Positions 14,178 to 22,565 of a stretch of DNA of 26,881 nucleotides are shown piece by piece (the first letter of the stretch is position 1; each line of letters starts with the position of its first letter). The notes below the pieces were generated by a model. The model made no database searches. It had not been told where the DNA came from and saw only the letters and a program-made list of their open reading frames with translations. The stretch covers positions 1 to 26,881 of the forward strand of contig CAYZPB010000007.1 in NCBI GenBank assembly GCA_964480445.1, in the 5' to 3' direction. A program made the translations under genes and the position numbers. This stretch comes from CAYZPB01 sp964480445. Its GTDB lineage: Bacteria > Bacillota > Bacilli > Tepidibacillales > Tepidibacillaceae.

Positions 14178-16181
14178 GTGGAAGCAGTAGAAAAAAGGAT
14201 TTCCGAACTAAGAAACTTAATTAATGATCATGATTACCGTTATTATGTTATGGATGCGCCAATCATAACTGACGAGGAATATGATCAACTGTTGCGCGAG
14301 TTACAGCAGCTAGAAGCTGTTAATCCGGAATTGATTAGCACTGATTCACCAACACAACGAGTCGGCGGTATACCACTAGCACAATTTGACAAGGTAGAAC
14401 ATTCTTATCCTTTACTAAGTTTAGGAAATGCTTTTAATGAACAGGAACTTTATGATTTCGATCGCCGAGTAAGACAGGCTCTACCAGGCGAAGCAGTTGA
14501 ATATTTGGTTGAGTTAAAAATAGATGGAATAGCTGTTTCCTTACGTTATGAGGCAGGCAAGCTGGTTACCGGTGCAACCCGCGGGGATGGAATGATTGGT
14601 GAGGATATTACCTCAAACTTGCGGACGATTCGCACAATTCCCTTGCGCTTACGGGAGTCAGTAAATATCGAGGCCCGCGGTGAAGTTTATTTGCCAAAGT
14701 CGGAGTTCCTGCGGATAAACTTGGAACGTGAAGAAGCAGGAGATCAGACTTTTGCCAATCCACGGAACGCAGCGGCAGGCTCTGTGCGACAGCTGGATCC
14801 ACAAGTAGCTGCGGATCGTGCCTTGGCGATATACATATACGGCATTGGTTTAAGTGAGGGCAACAAAATCAAGACGCATGCGCAGACTTTAAGTTATTTA
14901 GAGAACCTTGGATTTCGTGTTAATGGCGAACGCAGGATCTGCCAGAGCATTGAGCAGATTATCGATTATATAGAAGAGTGGTCAACTGAGCGCCACCAGC
15001 TGCCCTACGATATTGATGGAATAGTAATTAAGGTTAACTCCTTAGCACAGCAAGCGGAATTGGGTGAGACAGCACGTAGCCCGCGTTGGGCAATTGCTTA
15101 TAAGTTTCCAGCTGAAGAGGCGGTAACGCAGCTAACAAGTATTGAGGTTAATGTTGGTAGAACTGGGGTGGTTACACCAGTTGCAGAGTTAACGCCAGTT
15201 GCCCTGGCTGGCTCGACAGTGCGGCGTGCAACCTTACATAATGCTGATTTTATAGCAGAAAAAGGAATTATGCTTGGTGATTATGTCGTGGTACGTAAAG
15301 CTGGGGACATTATTCCAGAGATTGTGAGAGTCTTGCCAGAGCGACGTACAGGCTGTGAACAAAAGTTTGCGATGCCAACGAATTGCCCTGCTTGTCAAAG
15401 TTTATTGCAGCGCCTAGATGAAGAGGTGGCCTTACGTTGCCTCAATCCAAATTGCCCGGCACAAACCTTAGAAGGGATAATTCACTTCGCCTCGCGTGGT
15501 GCGATGAATATTGATGGGCTTGGAGAGAAACTAGTTGAACAGCTTTTTGGAGTAGGCTTAATTGAAAGTATTGCTGATTTATACAGTCTGGAAGTTGCTC
15601 AATTACTCAATCTAGAGCGAATGGGTGAAAAGTCTGTAGAGAATCTGCTTACTGCAATTGAAGCCAGCAAAAACAATTCGCTTGAGAAGCTACTCTTTGG
15701 GCTAGGCATTAGACATGTGGGGGCCAAGGCGGCCCGAACACTTGCTGAGCGCTATCGCACGCTTGATAACTTAATGAGAGCAGAAAAGGAAGATTTACTA
15801 ACGATTGAGGATATTGGGTCTAAACTAGCGAGCAGCATCCTGGGCTTTTTTGCGAATGAAGAGGCGCGCAGATTGATTGAGGAATTGCGAGCTGCGGGGT
15901 TGAATTTTGAATATACAGGCCGGGGCTCGGCTGATTTTGATATAGATTCATATTTTTATGATAAAACGATCGTCTTAACAGGAACGCTTGAAGGACTAAC
16001 ACGTAATGAGGCGAAAGAAAGATTAGAGCAGTTAGGGGCGCGCGTTACTAGTAGTGTTACGCGGAAAACGGATTTAGTGGTGGCGGGTGAGAACCCTGGT
16101 TCGAAATTAGAAAAAGCACAGGAACTAGGTGTCGCTGTGCTTTCGGAAACAGAGTTTATAGAATTACTAACTAAATCCTGA
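14178..16181 (+). CDS. ligA: LigA, NAD-dependent DNA ligase
   Basis: LigA seals nicks using NAD in replication and repair. From GTG 14178 it has 667 residues. Domain Ia holds NDHDYRYYVMD. The nucleotidyltransferase motif is ELKIDGIAVSLRYEAG, with Lys114 as the adenylated residue, followed by GATRGDG and NPRNAAAGSVRQ. The zinc finger is CPACQSLL plus RCLNPNCPAQT, then helix-hairpin-helix repeats (DGLGEKLVEQLFGVGL, IGSKLASSI), and a C-terminal BRCT domain from about KTIVLTGTLEGLTR. ATG 14169 is also possible (670 residues), but the SD AAAGGA overlaps it, whereas GTG 14178 sits 8 nt downstream. It closely follows pcrA and its end overlaps the convergent next gene by 11 nt. Confidence 0.97.
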   Translation: MEAVEKRISELRNLINDHDYRYYVMDAPIITDEEYDQLLRELQQLEAVNPELISTDSPTQRVGGIPLAQFDKVEHSYPLLSLGNAFNEQELYDFDRRVRQALPGEAVEYLVELKIDGIAVSLRYEAGKLVTGATRGDGMIGEDITSNLRTIRTIPLRLRESVNIEARGEVYLPKSEFLRINLEREEAGDQTFANPRNAAAGSVRQLDPQVAADRALAIYIYGIGLSEGNKIKTHAQTLSYLENLGFRVNGERRICQSIEQIIDYIEEWSTERHQLPYDIDGIVIKVNSLAQQAELGETARSPRWAIAYKFPAEEAVTQLTSIEVNVGRTGVVTPVAELTPVALAGSTVRRATLHNADFIAEKGIMLGDYVVVRKAGDIIPEIVRVLPERRTGCEQKFAMPTNCPACQSLLQRLDEEVALRCLNPNCPAQTLEGIIHFASRGAMNIDGLGEKLVEQLFGVGLIESIADLYSLEVAQLLNLERMGEKSVENLLTAIEASKNNSLEKLLFGLGIRHVGAKAARTLAERYRTLDNLMRAEKEDLLTIEDIGSKLASSILGFFANEEARRLIEELRAAGLNFEYTGRGSADFDIDSYFYDKTIVLTGTLEGLTRNEAKERLEQLGARVTSSVTRKTDLVVAGENPGSKLEKAQELGVAVLSETEFIELLTKS

Positions 16182-17247
16182 TATTACGATTAATAATGCC
16201 AATCCTTACGAGTGCTAAGAAAGCAATTACTACAAGTGGTCCGATTAGCACACCGACGATGCCGAAGGCCTTAAAGCCAACCCAGATACTAATCAAGGTG
16301 GATAAGGGTCCAATCCCAATCCTGCTACCAAGAACATGCGGTTCGATTGATTTACGGATAACTAGGATTACTAACCAGAGAACAAGTATACCAATACCAA
16401 TAAAGTAGTCCCCAGTTGCTATTTCGAAGACGCCCCAGGGGCCTAAGGTAACACCTGTTCCGACTATCGGCAAGATATCAACAATCGTAATTAATAGTGC
16501 AATAGCTGCCGCGTAGTTAATTCCAAGAAGTTTCAGACCGGCAAAGGCAATTATAAAGGTGATTGTACTTAGTATAATCTGACCTTGTAAGAAACCAATT
16601 GTCGCTCCTTTGATATCTTCAACAAGAACCGTGATTACTTCACGTTTCCGTGGTTTAAATAGGTCAAGAAAAACTTCATGAATTTTAGGCAAATAAAGAC
16701 TGAAAAAGAAAACCGCCACAAAGTAGATAATCAACATCAGGAAAAAGTTCGGTAGTGATTTAGAAAGATTAATCGCAAAAGTAGTGACTGGTTTCACAAT
16801 ATCAATACCGACTAAGTCTTGCGTAAACTCAATGAAACGAATGTTGATCTGATGAGCAATCTCTTGCGGTAGCATGAAGATATATGCAGAGATATTGTTG
16901 TAAAGATCAATAAACCACTGTTGAATCTGTGGCAGACTCTGTTGAACAAATTTTGTTAAAGAAATAAATTCTTTTAGCAGTTTAGTAAAAGTCAGATAGG
17001 TTAGAAGTGTTAGCACTGCCATAAAGGTTATAAATGAAACTGTAGTTGCCGGTAGACGTTTAAACCATTCAATCCGCATAATAAGCCGGTTTAATGGCTC
17101 GATTGCTACCGCTGTCAGATAGGCGATAAAAAAGACTAAGAAATGTGGCAGCACAAGATAGAGTACATAGCCGACGCCGACAAATGCAGTTATCGTTAGT
17201 AGAGCTATAAGGACGGTTGAAGATGTCTTTTTAGCGTGCTCTTTCAT
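16171..17247 (-). CDS. AI-2E family (YtvI/TqsA-like) membrane transporter
   Basis: This 358-residue polytopic membrane protein has the AI-2E/UPF0118 pattern. Two N-terminal hydrophobic segments with PHFLVFFIAYLTAVAIEPLN are followed by a third near VSFITFMAVLTLLTYL. An amphipathic stretch comes next (QQSLPQIQQWFIDLYNN), and then several C-terminal segments containing GATIGFLQGQIIL, LLGINYAAAIALL and DILPIVGTGVTLGPWG. Members include TqsA, Na+/H+ antiporters and the sporulation protein YtvI, so substrate cannot be read from sequence. A plain SD (AGGGGAT) precedes the ATG. It converges on ligA and diverges from camS. luxS lies about 4.5 kb away, but a link to AI-2 is only suggestive. Confidence 0.9.
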   Translation of the reverse strand: MKEHAKKTSSTVLIALLTITAFVGVGYVLYLVLPHFLVFFIAYLTAVAIEPLNRLIMRIEWFKRLPATTVSFITFMAVLTLLTYLTFTKLLKEFISLTKFVQQSLPQIQQWFIDLYNNISAYIFMLPQEIAHQINIRFIEFTQDLVGIDIVKPVTTFAINLSKSLPNFFLMLIIYFVAVFFFSLYLPKIHEVFLDLFKPRKREVITVLVEDIKGATIGFLQGQIILSTITFIIAFAGLKLLGINYAAAIALLITIVDILPIVGTGVTLGPWGVFEIATGDYFIGIGILVLWLVILVIRKSIEPHVLGSRIGIGPLSTLISIWVGFKAFGIVGVLIGPLVVIAFLALVRIGIINRNIRI

Positions 17248-17280
17248 TCTGATCCCCTTTTTCTAATATCTATTTAAGCG

Positions 17281-17309
17281 TTTACTAGTTACGAATAGTA
17301 TTTTATACT
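17281..17309 (+). promoter_or_regulatory. Candidate promoter of the camS-like gene with overlapping dyad
   Basis: TTTACT (17281-17286), a 17-bp spacer and TATACT (17304-17309) resemble a sigma-A promoter, leaving about 50 nt of leader before the TTG start. The -10 lies in a near-perfect palindrome TAGTATTTTATACTA (17296-17310) whose other strand reads GTATAAAATA, so an opposing promoter for the AI-2E-type gene may overlap. The TATAAT at 17347-17352 is too close to the SD to be useful. Confidence 0.4.
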
Positions 17310-17364
17310 ATAAAGAGAGATAAAAACAGAGTTTTCACCAAATTGATATAATGGAGAAGATAAT

Positions 17365-18435
17365 TTGAAAACCAATTACAAACATTTTACAATTTGTATA
17401 CTTATAATTTCACTGCTTTTTACTAGCGGTTGTGGTAGTGATTCCGTTGGTGATGATGACTCAACTGCAATTGTTGCCCCCAAAATTAGTACGAATGAAC
17501 AGTATTATCGGGGCGTTTTACCTTATCATAAGAGCCCAATTAATGGAACATTAAGTGCGCTACCAAATCGTTTAGATGCTGGTCATTTCGAGCTGACTCT
17601 ATTAGAATATGCGCAACGAAGCTATGATCCAGCAAAATATATTTTTACAGAGGGTCAGATATTAACAAGCGAGGACATTCGGCCATACGTCTATGCTAAG
17701 AGTGATTCAATCTATGATAGCTTTGTCTATTCCATTATTGAGCATAATTATCACTCTGCGAATGGGGAATTAGAGGGAATTGTTGTTGGTGTGACTGTCT
17801 CGCCAACTTACTATGCGCTGGATGAAAACGGTGAGTATAAGCGAAACGTATATGGCGAACGGATTCGTGAGCGCTATACGAATGAAGCTTTAATCGAAAA
17901 GGCAAAAACTCTTTTAGAGGAATTAACAGAGTTAATGCGGCGAGCAACTTTTGTGCCGATTGAATTCGCAGTAATGCTTGCTAACGATAGTGATGTTAAG
18001 ATTCCAGGGACGTTTGTTTTAAGTGGTAAGGCTTTAATTGGAGAAAGAAGCATTGCTAAATATGAAGAGGTTAATGAGAAATTTCATTTCCTACCAATCA
18101 GTGCAAGTCAGTTGTCAGAAGCTGAACAAGAAATATCCTATGGCTTTAATCAGTTTAAAGCGGATATTGCTCGCTTTCTACCCCGATTCGCGGGAGTGAC
18201 AGGGATTGTCCGGATGGTTGATGGGAAACCAGTTGAGTTGAAACTTGAGATGTTTACTGAATTTGATTCAACGCCTGAGGTAATCCAATTGACGCAGCTT
18301 TCGATTGACCGGATTGCTAGCTATTTCCCAAGGAATATGTCGGTCTATCTCTATATATCTACTGTAAACAAACCAAAAGCGCTCTATATTCGTAGCGCTA
18401 GTGGTGAAGATTTTATGCATATTTATCGTAATTAG
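17365..18435 (+). CDS. CamS-family lipoprotein (sex pheromone precursor family, YerH-like)
   Basis: This 356-residue lipoprotein has a signal peptide with two Lys near the start, the core FTICILIISLLF and lipobox TSGC, then a Gly/Ser/Asp-rich linker. The mature part matches CamS/YerH: EQYYRGVLPYHKSPINGTL, RLDAGHFELTLLEYAQRSYD, FTEGQILTSEDI, VVGVTVSPTYYALDENGEY and the late PRNMSVYLYISTV. In enterococci and staphylococci the signal peptide of CamS yields the cAM373 pheromone; the function of the mature protein is unknown. TTG 17365 lies 8 nt after SD GGAG and gives the full signal peptide. It converges with putM with 3 nt between stop codons. Confidence 0.9.
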   Translation: MKTNYKHFTICILIISLLFTSGCGSDSVGDDDSTAIVAPKISTNEQYYRGVLPYHKSPINGTLSALPNRLDAGHFELTLLEYAQRSYDPAKYIFTEGQILTSEDIRPYVYAKSDSIYDSFVYSIIEHNYHSANGELEGIVVGVTVSPTYYALDENGEYKRNVYGERIRERYTNEALIEKAKTLLEELTELMRRATFVPIEFAVMLANDSDVKIPGTFVLSGKALIGERSIAKYEEVNEKFHFLPISASQLSEAEQEISYGFNQFKADIARFLPRFAGVTGIVRMVDGKPVELKLEMFTEFDSTPEVIQLTQLSIDRIASYFPRNMSVYLYISTVNKPKALYIRSASGEDFMHIYRN

Positions 18436-18438
18436 AAG

Positions 18439-19359
18439 CTATCTAAATAATCCTTTAAGAACAAAAAAGGCGTTAGATGGTCGCTCGGCTACTCGGCGTG
18501 AGAAGTAGGGGAACCAGTCCTTGCCGTATGGCGTATAGACGCGGACAGTATAGCCCTCTTCTAGCAACAGTTTTTGTAAATCGAGGCTAATACCATAGAG
18601 CATTTGGAATTCAAATAAGGAATTAGGTATATCATTTTCCTTAACGAACTTCTTTACCTCATCAACTACGCGTTGGTCGTGCGTTGCTACTGCGGTGTAG
18701 TTGCCGTTTAATAGATGAGTCTTAATGATGTTGAGAAAGTTACTGTCAACATCTTTTTTATTAGGAAAGGCAATATCTCTTGATTCTTTGTAGGCACCCT
18801 TAATCAAACGCAGGTTAGTACCAAGTCGACCGAGGTCATCGATATCTGCCTCAGTCCGATACAGGTATGCTTGCAGAGCTAAGCCGATATGTCTATTAGT
18901 AAATTCCGCTTGAATCTTTTTGAAAAGGTCAATTGTTATCTGAACTACTGCGGCATCCTCAATATCGATTCGCACAAAATTATCATACATTTGTGCCCTC
19001 GCAGTAAGCTTACGAACATTTTCATAACAGAGTTCAGGATCAATAATAAGGCCAAGCTGCGTTAATTTAATTGAGATATTAGAATCTAGCTCATTCTCAG
19101 CTATTAGATCTAAAATTGCTATTGCTTCATTATAAGCTTCAATCGCTTCTTCGCGTGTTGTAATACCCTCACCAACATGGTCTAGGGTTACAAGGAAACC
19201 TTCTGCATTAAGTCGCTTAACTTCGTTGATTGAATCCTTTAAGTCTTCTGCGCAAATAAAACGCTTCGCGCCAAGCCTTAGTCCATACTTACCGACAAAA
19301 TTTTTGACAAATTTATTCTCAGAGACACCAAGAATTATTCTTCGACCAATGCCCATCAT
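18439..19359 (-). CDS. putM: Proline dehydrogenase, monofunctional (PutM/PutB/FadM type)
   Basis: This FAD enzyme oxidises proline to pyrroline-5-carboxylate. At 306 residues it is the stand-alone Firmicutes type. Motifs are FLVTLDHVGEGITTREEA, ISIKLTQLGLIIDP, VRIDIEDAAVV, LRLIKGAYKES, YTAVATHDQRVVD, LFEFQMLYGIS and the substrate-binding YFSRRVAERPSN. Two adjacent ATGs exist (19359 and 19356); the second is better spaced (7 nt) from the SD AGGGGG. It is divergently transcribed from rocA, which encodes the next enzyme, so the two probably share control. An extended -10 promoter for it is visible. Confidence 0.96.
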   Translation of the reverse strand: MMGIGRRIILGVSENKFVKNFVGKYGLRLGAKRFICAEDLKDSINEVKRLNAEGFLVTLDHVGEGITTREEAIEAYNEAIAILDLIAENELDSNISIKLTQLGLIIDPELCYENVRKLTARAQMYDNFVRIDIEDAAVVQITIDLFKKIQAEFTNRHIGLALQAYLYRTEADIDDLGRLGTNLRLIKGAYKESRDIAFPNKKDVDSNFLNIIKTHLLNGNYTAVATHDQRVVDEVKKFVKENDIPNSLFEFQMLYGISLDLQKLLLEEGYTVRVYTPYGKDWFPYFSRRVAERPSNAFFVLKGLFR

Positions 19360-19390
19360 ATCGCCCCCTGCTAGTTAAAATCCAATCTTG

Positions 19391-19399
19391 ATTATACCA
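19391..19399 (-). promoter_or_regulatory. Extended -10 promoter of putM
   Basis: On the minus strand the sequence reads TGGTATAAT, a perfect extended -10, about 35 bp upstream of the putM start. The -35 position (around 19414-19419) is poor and falls inside the first copy of the direct repeat at 19410-19449, as expected if a regulator acts there. Confidence 0.5.
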
Positions 19400-19409
19400 T
19401 AATTCGAAT

Positions 19410-19449
19410 TTTAGCATAGCGGATAATCAGAGTTTAGTATAGTGGATAA
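19410..19449 (+). repeat. Imperfect 17-bp direct repeat in the putM-rocA divergent region
   Basis: TTTAGCATAGCGGATAA (19410-19426) and TTTAGTATAGTGGATAA (19433-19449) agree at 15 of 17 bases and start 23 bp apart, about two helical turns. They lie upstream of both genes, one copy over the putM -35 region. That arrangement suits binding sites for an activator or repressor of proline catabolism, but slippage duplication is an alternative. The rest of the 166-bp gap is AT-rich; rocA promoter elements are unclear (TAAAAT at 19482, TAATAAT near 19489). Confidence 0.7.
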
Positions 19450-19525
19450 ATCGTAAGGTTTTAATTTACCCCTGAATAAGATAAAATGTAATAATAGAGA
19501 AGCAAAGATGACTGGAGGAAGAAAA

Positions 19526-21073
19526 ATGATTAAAAAGTATCAACCAGAACCATTTACTGATTTTACGAATGCTGATAATGTTGCGGCTTTTGAGGAGGCT
19601 TTAGCACTAGTTAAGTCTCAATTTAATAAGGAGTATCCACTTGTTATTGGTGGCGAGAAAATTTTTACCAAACAAAAAATCACATCCTACAACCCTGCGA
19701 ACAAGACTGAGGTTGTTGGAGTGGTTTCTAAAGCTGATACAGCACTTGCGGAGCAAGCGATGCAAGCAGCGGTTACGAAGTTTGTCGAGTGGAAGGAGTG
19801 GCCAGCAGATGCGCGGGCACGACTTCTGTTTAAGGCTGCAGCTATTATGCGTCGGCGTAAACACGAGTTTTCTGCGACCATGGTCTATGAGGCAGGTAAG
19901 AGTTGGGCAGAGGCCGATGGCGATACAGCTGAAGCGATTGATTTCATGGAGTTTTATGGCCGTGAGATGATCAGGCTTAGCGGGTCACAGGAGGTAACAC
20001 CTTATAAAGGTGAAACCAATGACCTTTATTATATTCCACTTGGTGTAGGTGTAATTATCTCGCCCTGGAATTTCCCAAATGCAATTATGGTGGGAATGAC
20101 TACTGCAGCGATTGTAACTGGTAATACAGTGGTACTGAAACCTGCTAGCGCGACACCGGTGATTGCAGCGAAGTTCATGGAACTGTTGGAAGAGGCAGGG
20201 ATACCTGCGGGCGTTGTTAATTTTGTCCCCGGTAGTGGCACCGAGGTGGGCGACTATCTGGTTGAACATCCATTAACAAGATTTATCAGTTTTACTGGTT
20301 CTAAAGAAGTTGGGCTAGGCATTACTGCCAAAGCAGCAGTCGTTAAGCCGGGCCAGAAATGGATTAAACGCGTAGTTACTGAACTTGGTGGCAAGGACGC
20401 GATTTTAGTAGATCATGATGCAGATCTTGATGCAGCGGCAACAGGAATCGTTACATCTGCTTTTGGTTTTCAAGGGCAGAAGTGCTCTGCCTGTTCACGA
20501 GCAATTATCCATCAGGATGTTTATGATGAGTTGTTAGCAAAAATTGTCGCTAAGGCAAAGGAGCTGAAACAGGGAGCTCCGGAGCTATTAGAAAACCAGA
20601 GCGGCCCAGTAGCTGATGCCGGTGCTTTTAAAAAGATTACCGAATATATTGAGATTGGTAAAAAAGAAGGCCGCTTAATCTTAGGTGGTGGCAGCGATGA
20701 TAACAAGGGTTACTATATTGAACCTACTATTTTTGCTGATATTGACCCACATGCTCGGATTGCACAAGAGGAGATTTTTGGTCCTGTTCTGGCGCTAATT
20801 AAAGCTAAGAATTTGGATGAAGGAATTGAGATCTTTAATGATACAGAATATGGCTTAACAGGTGCACTTTATGCAAGAAATAGAGAGACAATTGAGCGTG
20901 GTCGCAGAGAATTACATTGTGGCAACCTTTACTTTAATCGTAAATGCACAGGCGCTATTGTAGGTGTTCATCCATTTGGTGGCTTTAATCTTTCTGGTAC
21001 AGATTCAAAAGCTGGCGGTCGCGATTATCTGCAGCTTTTCCTACAATTAAAAGTAACATCAGAAACCTTATAG
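19526..21073 (+). CDS. rocA: L-glutamate-gamma-semialdehyde (pyrroline-5-carboxylate) dehydrogenase
   Basis: This NAD-dependent aldehyde dehydrogenase converts pyrroline-5-carboxylate/glutamate semialdehyde to glutamate, completing the pathway begun by PutM. ATG 19526 after SD TGGAGGAAG gives 515 residues, the RocA/PutC length; an ATG at 19508 precedes the SD and is rejected. Motifs are NPANKTEVVG, GVGVIISPWNFPNAIM, VLKPASATPVIA, FTGSKEVGLGI, VTELGGKDAILV (general-base Glu), GFQGQKCSACSRAI (catalytic Cys320) and EEIFGPVLAL. It is the first of seven close plus-strand genes. Confidence 0.97.
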   Translation: MIKKYQPEPFTDFTNADNVAAFEEALALVKSQFNKEYPLVIGGEKIFTKQKITSYNPANKTEVVGVVSKADTALAEQAMQAAVTKFVEWKEWPADARARLLFKAAAIMRRRKHEFSATMVYEAGKSWAEADGDTAEAIDFMEFYGREMIRLSGSQEVTPYKGETNDLYYIPLGVGVIISPWNFPNAIMVGMTTAAIVTGNTVVLKPASATPVIAAKFMELLEEAGIPAGVVNFVPGSGTEVGDYLVEHPLTRFISFTGSKEVGLGITAKAAVVKPGQKWIKRVVTELGGKDAILVDHDADLDAAATGIVTSAFGFQGQKCSACSRAIIHQDVYDELLAKIVAKAKELKQGAPELLENQSGPVADAGAFKKITEYIEIGKKEGRLILGGGSDDNKGYYIEPTIFADIDPHARIAQEEIFGPVLALIKAKNLDEGIEIFNDTEYGLTGALYARNRETIERGRRELHCGNLYFNRKCTGAIVGVHPFGGFNLSGTDSKAGGRDYLQLFLQLKVTSETL

Positions 21074-21085
21074 GGGGAAGAGTTA

Positions 21086-21787
21086 ATGCTAGTTGGTGTA
21101 ATTGGTGCGATGGAGGAAGAAATCGGCATTCTGCATGAGAAACTTGATGAACTTCAGGAATCTCAGATTGCTGGTTTTGAGTTCGCTAAGGGTAAGCTGG
21201 GACAAGTTGAAGTTGTACTACTAAAGTGTGGAATTGGCAAAGTCAATGCAGCGATTGCAACGACGCTGCTGATTCAGCTTTATCAACCAGATTATATTAT
21301 TAATACCGGCGTTGCCGGTGGCGTTAATTTAGAGCTAAATATTGGGGATATCGTGGTCGCAGATGAATTGCGTTATCATGATGTCGATGCTACTGGCTTT
21401 GGCTACGAGTTCGGGCAGGTACCTGCTATGCCAGCTTATTATCTTCCCGCTGAAGCTTTAGTTGAACTAGCATTAAAGAGCGGCAGGCAGCTAGATGTGC
21501 AGGTAGTAAAGGGTTTAATCACTTCCAGTGACTCCTTTATGGATGAATTGAGTCGGGTAGATGATGTACGCCGACAATTTCCCAGAGTTCAAGCTTGTGA
21601 AATGGAATCAACAGCGATTGCGCAGGTTGCTTGGCAGTTCGGGATACCTTTTGTAGTTATTCGTTCGCTTTCAGATATCGCTGGTGGGGATACCTTGGTC
21701 TCTTATGAGCAGTTCCTCGTTCAGGCTTCGAAAAACTCTGCAGCCTTGGTTGAATTAATGTTAAAGGAGATTGATAGCTTTGGATAA
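21086..21787 (+). CDS. mtnN: 5'-methylthioadenosine/S-adenosylhomocysteine nucleosidase (Pfs)
   Basis: It cleaves adenine from S-adenosylhomocysteine and methylthioadenosine; the product S-ribosylhomocysteine is the LuxS substrate. It has 233 residues. Catalytic residues fall at the same numbers as in the E. coli enzyme: Glu12 in AMEEEIG, Glu174 in CEMES and Asp197 in LSDIAGGD. Other motifs are KCGIGKVNAAIAT, NTGVAGGVN and TSSDSFMDE. It begins 12 nt after rocA with SD GGGGAAG, and overlaps luxS by 8 nt, coupling the two consecutive steps. Confidence 0.97.
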   Translation: MLVGVIGAMEEEIGILHEKLDELQESQIAGFEFAKGKLGQVEVVLLKCGIGKVNAAIATTLLIQLYQPDYIINTGVAGGVNLELNIGDIVVADELRYHDVDATGFGYEFGQVPAMPAYYLPAEALVELALKSGRQLDVQVVKGLITSSDSFMDELSRVDDVRRQFPRVQACEMESTAIAQVAWQFGIPFVVIRSLSDIAGGDTLVSYEQFLVQASKNSAALVELMLKEIDSFG

Positions 21788-22241
21788 AAAGTTTGATGTT
21801 GAAAGCTTTAATTTAGATCATACAAAAGTAAAGGCGCCCTATGTTCGCCTAGTTAGTACAACACGTGGTGAGCATGGTGATGTCCTGAGCAAGTTTGATT
21901 TGCGCTTTACGCAACCGAACTTACGCTTTATGGAGATGTCGGCTGTGCATGCGCTAGAGCATCTATTGGCAGTGGGTATTCGCGAGCATCTAGACAATGT
22001 AGTCGATATTAGTCCGATGGGCTGTCAGACTGGATTTTATTTGCTGGTACTTAACTTACCAGATGAAGAGCTAGTTTATGCGGCACTGGAAAAGACACTT
22101 AAAGAGGTCCTCGAGGCCAAAGAAGTGCCGGCGGCTAATGAGATTCAATGTGGTAATGCGGCTAGTCATAGTTTAAGCGGCGCCAAAAAATACGCCGAGG
22201 ACATGCTGGCTGGTAGAGCAAAATGGAAAGAGATATTCTGA
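21780..22241 (+). CDS. luxS: LuxS, S-ribosylhomocysteine lyase (AI-2 synthase)
   Basis: LuxS splits S-ribosylhomocysteine into homocysteine and DPD, the precursor of autoinducer-2. TTG 21780 is chosen because SD AAAGGAG (21763-21769) is 10 nt upstream and the protein then begins MDKKFDVESFNLDH, close to the family start; TTG 21771 abuts the SD. The result is 153 residues, near the usual 157. The metal site HALEH (His57, His61) and Cys124 (NEIQCG) are intact, as is Cys82 in SPMGCQTGFY. It follows mtnN with overlapping codons, giving a complete two-step SAH recycling unit. Confidence 0.96.
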   Translation: MDKKFDVESFNLDHTKVKAPYVRLVSTTRGEHGDVLSKFDLRFTQPNLRFMEMSAVHALEHLLAVGIREHLDNVVDISPMGCQTGFYLLVLNLPDEELVYAALEKTLKEVLEAKEVPAANEIQCGNAASHSLSGAKKYAEDMLAGRAKWKEIF

Positions 22242-22266
22242 ATTAAGAAAGAAGGTGGAATAAGAG

Positions 22267-22554
22267 ATGAGCATGAGTAAGGAAGATTTGCTTAATGCTG
22301 CTCGACTTGGCAGCTTAGAGTTAAGCGAGGCTGAGCAGACGACTTATGGCGAACAGTTAAATCAAATGCTTAGTTTTGTCGACAAGATAAAAAAACTTGA
22401 TACGGTTGGTGTAGTTGAGACTAACCAAGGGCTGGATCTGGTTAACATTTTCCGTGAGGATGAGGTTATAGAGTCGCTAACTAATGAAGAGGCTTTAGCA
22501 AATGCGCCAGAGACAAGCGATGGTCAATTTAAAGTACCAACAATTATGGAATAG
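22267..22554 (+). CDS. gatC: GatC, Asp/Glu-tRNA amidotransferase subunit C
   Basis: This small 95-residue subunit wraps around GatA and stabilises the GatCAB complex, which amidates Asp-tRNA(Asn) and Glu-tRNA(Gln). Typical features are EDLLNAARLGSLELSEAE, the helix LNQMLSFVDKIKKLDTVGV, FREDEVIESLTNEEALANAP and the C-terminal FKVPTIME. SD GAAGGTGG stands 8 nt before ATG 22267; an alternative ATG lies two codons in. There are 25 nt between luxS and this gene, and gatA and gatB follow directly. Confidence 0.96.
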   Translation: MSMSKEDLLNAARLGSLELSEAEQTTYGEQLNQMLSFVDKIKKLDTVGVVETNQGLDLVNIFREDEVIESLTNEEALANAPETSDGQFKVPTIME

Positions 22555-22565
22555 GGGGAGAGAGA

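Noticed and set aside
19508..19525. ATG 19508 as the rocA start
   Set aside because: It lies upstream of the SD GGAGG, and the family length and N-terminus fit ATG 19526.
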